Source: Acanthopleuribacter pedis (lineage in GTDB: Bacteria; Acidobacteriota; Holophagae; Acanthopleuribacterales; Acanthopleuribacteraceae). Taken from it: a DNA stretch of 64,000 nucleotides. A program made the translations under genes and the position numbers. The stretch spans positions 186,001 to 250,000 of the forward strand of contig NZ_JAFREP010000017.1 in assembly GCF_017377855.1 (NCBI RefSeq), written 5' to 3'. Every line of letters starts with the position of its first letter. The stretch's first letter is position 1. The notes below the pieces were generated by a model. It saw only the letters and a list, made by a program, of their open reading frames with translations, ran no database searches and had not been told where the DNA came from. This document shows positions 60,989 through 64,000 of this stretch, one piece after another.

Positions 60989-61423
60989 TCAACCGTTTTG
61001 GGCGAGCAGGCGGCGCTGGGTTTCTTCCGGGGTTACCACTTCTTTTTGGGTGGCAATCCACCAGGAAATCCCGTTGCTGCTGCGGACACCGGCCGAGCGG
61101 TCACCGTAGAACTGGTCCGCCGGTGCCATGATGGTTTCGGCACCCGCCGCGAGGGCCGCCGCGTAGCTTTGGTCGCAATCGGGTACGTAGACATGAACCA
61201 TTCCCGGCAACGCCTGTTCTGGTCCGCCGGCCAGGCCGATCATCACCATGCTGTCGCCAAACAGGACCTCGGCGTGTTTGACGCGGTTTTGGTCATCGTG
61301 GAGCCGCGCTCTGATTTCGGCACCAAAGGTCGCGGTCAAAAAGGTTAACTCAGCCTCGGGGTTTTCGAGAACGAGGTAGGGGCAAACCGTAAAATAGCCC
61401 TTGGGGGCGCTGCTGTGTGTCAT
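60989..61423 (-). CDS. VOC (glyoxalase/PhnB-like) protein
   Basis: 144 aa. The PhnB-type layout is clear: TVCPYLVLENPEAELTFLTATFG, KHAEVLFGDSMVMIGLAG, HVYVPDCDQSYAAALAAGA and DQFYGDRSAGVRSSNGISWW. VOC metal-ligand positions are partly replaced (as in many PhnB-like proteins), so the activity is unknown. AraC-family genes often adjoin such proteins, and one does here, 85 bp upstream on the same strand. Confidence 0.88.
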   Translation of the reverse strand: MTHSSAPKGYFTVCPYLVLENPEAELTFLTATFGAEIRARLHDDQNRVKHAEVLFGDSMVMIGLAGGPEQALPGMVHVYVPDCDQSYAAALAAGAETIMAPADQFYGDRSAGVRSSNGISWWIATQKEVVTPEETQRRLLAQNG

Positions 61424-61507
61424 TGGGATTCTCCTTTTTTCCTGGGGTTTGGGGCGCGAGTGCCATTGTGCGTTTTTCCCCGCCCGCCGTATTGGAAAAA
61501 AAGGACA

Positions 61508-62335
61508 TCACTCCCAAATGGGCAGGTGGTTCAGCCGGTAACCCCTTCGCAACAGGTAGGTTTCGGGAGCAAACCCCGAAAAGGCTTTGAACTCGTTGAT
61601 CAGGTGGGCCTGATCGTAAAAGCCGTGGTCCAGCGCCAGTTCGGACCAATCCCGCGCTGGTGCCTTTTCCAGGCGCTCAAGCGTGGCCTGAAAACGCGAG
61701 ACGCGACAATAGGTTTTGGCCGTCATACCCACCGCGTTTTGGAACAGGCGGTTAAAGTGGCGCCGGCTAAAGCCGAGCTGGTCAATCAGCGCCGCCACCC
61801 GGGCTTCAGGTTCCCAGCGTTGCATGAACCGGCGCGCGACCGACACCGCGGGATCGGCCTGGCGCCGCAACCGCCGGCGGAGCCAACGCTCGAGGATGTG
61901 AAACTGCTCTTGCGGTGCGCTGCAAGCGCGCAACAAATCGCTGATGCGCCGCCCTTCGCCGCCCCACAGGTCCGCGAGGGAAACGTGGTGACCGCGCAAT
62001 TCCTGCAAAGGCATGTCGATGAAGGGGGCCAGGCCGCCCGCTTGAAAATGGAGCCCGACCAGGCGACGCGGGGTGTGGGTGGCGATGGTGAACCAGCCGG
62101 TTTGCGGGCCGCACACCAGGTCGCTGCTGTAGGCCGCGAGGCCTTTGTCGTGGCGCGGGTTGTGGAGCAGGTTCACCGGATCGTCTAAGTTAAAAACGAT
62201 CTCGACCGTGCCCGTGGGCAGCAGGCGTTCGCGGGGATGGGTTGCCGCCGGGCCGGTCATGGCCCACATCACTTGGAGGTGCGGATAAAGCGGTGGTTGC
62301 GGTTGTCTGGCGTGAAAAACAGTGGGATCGACCAT
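61508..62335 (-). CDS. AraC family transcriptional regulator
   Basis: 275 aa from the ATG at 62335, with AGGA 7 nt upstream. The N-terminal region (RERLLPTGTVEIVFNLDDPV) is a DUF6597-type ligand domain. The C-terminal AraC HTH pair shows FSRRHFNRLFQNAVGMTAKTY and ELALDHGFYDQAHLINEFKA, the latter the family signature. It probably regulates itself and the VOC gene downstream. The divergent 240-bp spacer upstream (62336-62577) should hold its operator. Confidence 0.9.
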   Translation of the reverse strand: MVDPTVFHARQPQPPLYPHLQVMWAMTGPAATHPRERLLPTGTVEIVFNLDDPVNLLHNPRHDKGLAAYSSDLVCGPQTGWFTIATHTPRRLVGLHFQAGGLAPFIDMPLQELRGHHVSLADLWGGEGRRISDLLRACSAPQEQFHILERWLRRRLRRQADPAVSVARRFMQRWEPEARVAALIDQLGFSRRHFNRLFQNAVGMTAKTYCRVSRFQATLERLEKAPARDWSELALDHGFYDQAHLINEFKAFSGFAPETYLLRRGYRLNHLPIWE

Positions 62336-62577
62336 CGGGTTCCTGCTGAAACGAAGCCTTTCTGGGAAACCTAATCGATGCAGCCCCGCTTGTCCAGCTT
62401 CGCGAGAGGGACCCGGGGGCACCTTGGCCGCGGCGACGGTTTGGAAGGGCCGGCCGCCGTGGGTTTCGGTTGTTTTGTGTTGTTTCCGCTACGGCCTGTC
62501 GGGTGTTGTTCCGATACCTTATATAGATGGTCCGTGAAACCAGCCGAGTTTAACGAAGTGATTAAGCGTTTTTCCTG

Positions 62578-63141
62578 ATGAAAATTGGCAAATTGAGAGG
62601 TGGTTTGTCATTCGCCGTTGCGAAAGGACAACTGCCGTCATTTCAAATCGACGAATACGAGATCATGAACATATGCCGGTACACATGGGCACCGGGCCGC
62701 GATCCTTTTGTGTCCCCGGAAGATTTGTTTACCGCGCCGCCCGATGCGCTTTTTCCATTGATTGACACCTATCTCAAGTTGCAGGGTTTCTATCTTTTGC
62801 AGGGGATGGCGTCGAGCGGTTGGGAAGAGGCGGATGCGACCGTGGCAACCGGGGTCCTTGCTCTGACGATGACCCATTCCTTGGCATATGATGTGCCGCG
62901 ACTCTCCAGGGAGGCCGCTTATGCCCGTGCCGCGGCCTTTGTTGGGGAGTTTTCACCCCTGGCACGGTTCCTTTTATCAAGCGATGTTTATGATCTTTCA
63001 CTCGAACCCGACGGGTTCCCGCCTGCTTCTTGGCGCGGGATGCTCTGTGGCCGCGGCCTCACCAATTGGACTTTTGGGGTGGGTCAGATTGCGGTGGATT
63101 TCGAAAAAATAGGTGTCTATTGGATTCAAGATGAGGATTAG
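62578..63141 (+). CDS. Hypothetical protein
   Basis: 187 aa, no recognised family. The protein is soluble, with an alternating hydrophobic-charged pattern and a mid-protein helical stretch (WEEADATVATGVLALTMTHS). The SD is poor, but the frame is long and codon use resembles neighbouring genes. It may be an immunity or toxin-associated type protein given its isolation beside an ankyrin remnant, which is a guess. Confidence 0.6.
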   Translation: MKIGKLRGGLSFAVAKGQLPSFQIDEYEIMNICRYTWAPGRDPFVSPEDLFTAPPDALFPLIDTYLKLQGFYLLQGMASSGWEEADATVATGVLALTMTHSLAYDVPRLSREAAYARAAAFVGEFSPLARFLLSSDVYDLSLEPDGFPPASWRGMLCGRGLTNWTFGVGQIAVDFEKIGVYWIQDED

Positions 63142-63244
63142 TCGATGAAGTTGGCGCTTGGGGTCACCTCTTCCGCTAATTGTTTTCATTGATCGTTTGC
63201 GCGGTGACCTTGGTTGCTGAGTTGCACCCTCATAAGGATGGAAC

Positions 63245-63529
63245 ATGAAAATAGATCGGCGATTGAATGATCTTGTGGTTGCCGTGAATCACGAATGTAA
63301 CCCAGCCCGTGTCAAAGAAATCGTCGCCGGCGGGGTTGACGTGAATGCTGCGACGGGTGCGGGCTGCACAGCGCTCATGTTTGCAGTGATGCCGAATGAA
63401 TACGGAGACCACAAGGGTCCAGTTGCCGGGAGCCGAGCCTGGATTCGCGGGAAGGGCGGCGTGACCAAACCGTCACGCCGTCGCCAGGATCGTCGTTTTA
63501 GGCGCCTTTGCCCGGTTTCACAAATTTGA
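63245..63529 (+). pseudogene. Ankyrin-repeat protein remnant
   Basis: An AAGGA stands 8 nt before the ATG. The first roughly 50 residues look like the start of an ankyrin protein: LNDLVVAVNHECNPARVKEI, GGVDVNAATGAGCTALMFAV. After NE at about residue 53 the pattern stops, and the frame runs on through basic low-complexity sequence until 63529, into the 3' end of the convergent methyltransferase gene. The remaining repeats have probably been deleted. Confidence 0.6.
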
Positions 63530-64000
63530 GGGTCATGCGGTCGCTTTCGCCAATCGCCTGCCACTTGGTCCGGTCCGCATCTTTGTCTTTGTGATAAAGC
63601 GTGGGCGGCAGGGTCCAAACCCCGTACGGATGGTCTTTGGTGTCCTTGGGATTTGCATTGATTTCGGACTTGCCCGCCAGCTGGAAACCCGCCTTCTCAG
63701 CCAGCGCGATCACCACCGCCTCGCTGAGGTAACCCCGTTCACCCAGGGGACCCGCGGCGGCTTTTTCGCCGTCCCGGTGTTGCACCACGCCCAGGATACC
63801 GCCGGGTTTGAGTAAGCCGTAAAACATCGCGAACATTCCGTCGGGGTTGCCGTCGTGGGTGATGAAGTTGTGGACGTTGCGGAAGGTGAGTACCATGTCC
63901 GCGGAACCCGGGGCGACCCCTTCCGCCTTGGCGTCGCGTATCGCCGCGCGCTGTACCTTGTTGTAGATCGGGTTGGCCGCCAATTTTTCGGCGAACCGTT
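63498..64000 (-). CDS. COG4798-type SAM-dependent methyltransferase (5' end cut by window)
   Basis: At least 167 codons; the frame continues past the right edge. Visible are RFAEKLAANPIYNKV, MVLTFRNVHNF (post-motif region of class I methyltransferases), LLKPGGILGVVQHRDG and the C-terminal ENAGF/INANPKDTKDHPYGVW pattern. This group often carries a signal peptide, which would lie outside the window. The substrate is unknown. Confidence 0.82.
   Translation of the reverse strand, partial: RFAEKLAANPIYNKVQRAAIRDAKAEGVAPGSADMVLTFRNVHNFITHDGNPDGMFAMFYGLLKPGGILGVVQHRDGEKAAAGPLGERGYLSEAVVIALAEKAGFQLAGKSEINANPKDTKDHPYGVWTLPPTLYHKDKDADRTKWQAIGESDRMTLKFVKPGKGA

Overview
The window looks like chromosome from a diderm, LPS-making bacterium of mid-to-high-fifties GC by eye. 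It carries lipid A genes (lpxA, lpxD), the Lol lipoprotein exporter, BamA and OmpH. A Hanks-type kinase, a large MoxR/DUF58/VWA operon and the order lysS-lolC-lolD-clpC-bamA-ompH-lpxD-fabZ-lpxA suggest Acidobacteriota, perhaps a Holophagae/Acanthopleuribacter-like lineage. That placement is inference from gene content. No rRNA, tRNA or CRISPR array is visible. GTG and TTG starts backed by good Shine-Dalgarno (SD) sites are frequent (BatA-like protein, SNF2, CaiB, pyrC, uppP, gshB, nth, cinA).

1-10.5 kb: a minus-strand operon chained by ATGA overlaps or short gaps. It runs MoxR ATPase, a two-helix membrane protein, an ABC ATPase, an ABC-2 permease, DUF58, a BatA-like protein and a double-VWA/glutamine-amidotransferase-like protein cut by the window edge. 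It looks like one envelope-associated machine.

11-17.3 kb: a secreted alpha/beta hydrolase, an unknown small protein, the RNA ligase rtcB with a clear terminator, and an AT-richer two-gene cassette (AAA_21 ATPase plus DUF4276). The DUF4276 gene carries a nonsense codon and a frameshift. A 180-bp palindromic element with 22-bp perfect terminal inverted repeats sits beside the cassette.

17.3-31.6 kb: tex, then the envelope-biogenesis run lysS to lpxA on the minus strand. clpC lies inside this run, overlapping both neighbours.

31.9-51.7 kb: mainly plus-strand housekeeping genes. These are an O-antigen-ligase-like protein, pyrF, ligA, a sigma-54 response regulator, gshB, pyrC, a GGDEF protein, lon, smpB, a HutF-like amidohydrolase missing most metal ligands, and nth. 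A minus-strand pair (SNF2/SWIM helicase and CaiB/BaiF CoA-transferase) and uppP interrupt them.

51.7-64 kb: tatA; a cinA-like gene whose 3' end has two identical 94-bp homologous copies downstream, each junction carrying a terminator; an outer-membrane barrel with a diheme lipoprotein; a kinase coupled to a CPBP protease; a frameshifted small ORF with GPDAPYS repeats; an M23 peptidase; a monocistronic winged-helix protein; VOC and AraC proteins; an unknown protein; an ankyrin remnant; and a COG4798-type methyltransferase cut by the right edge.
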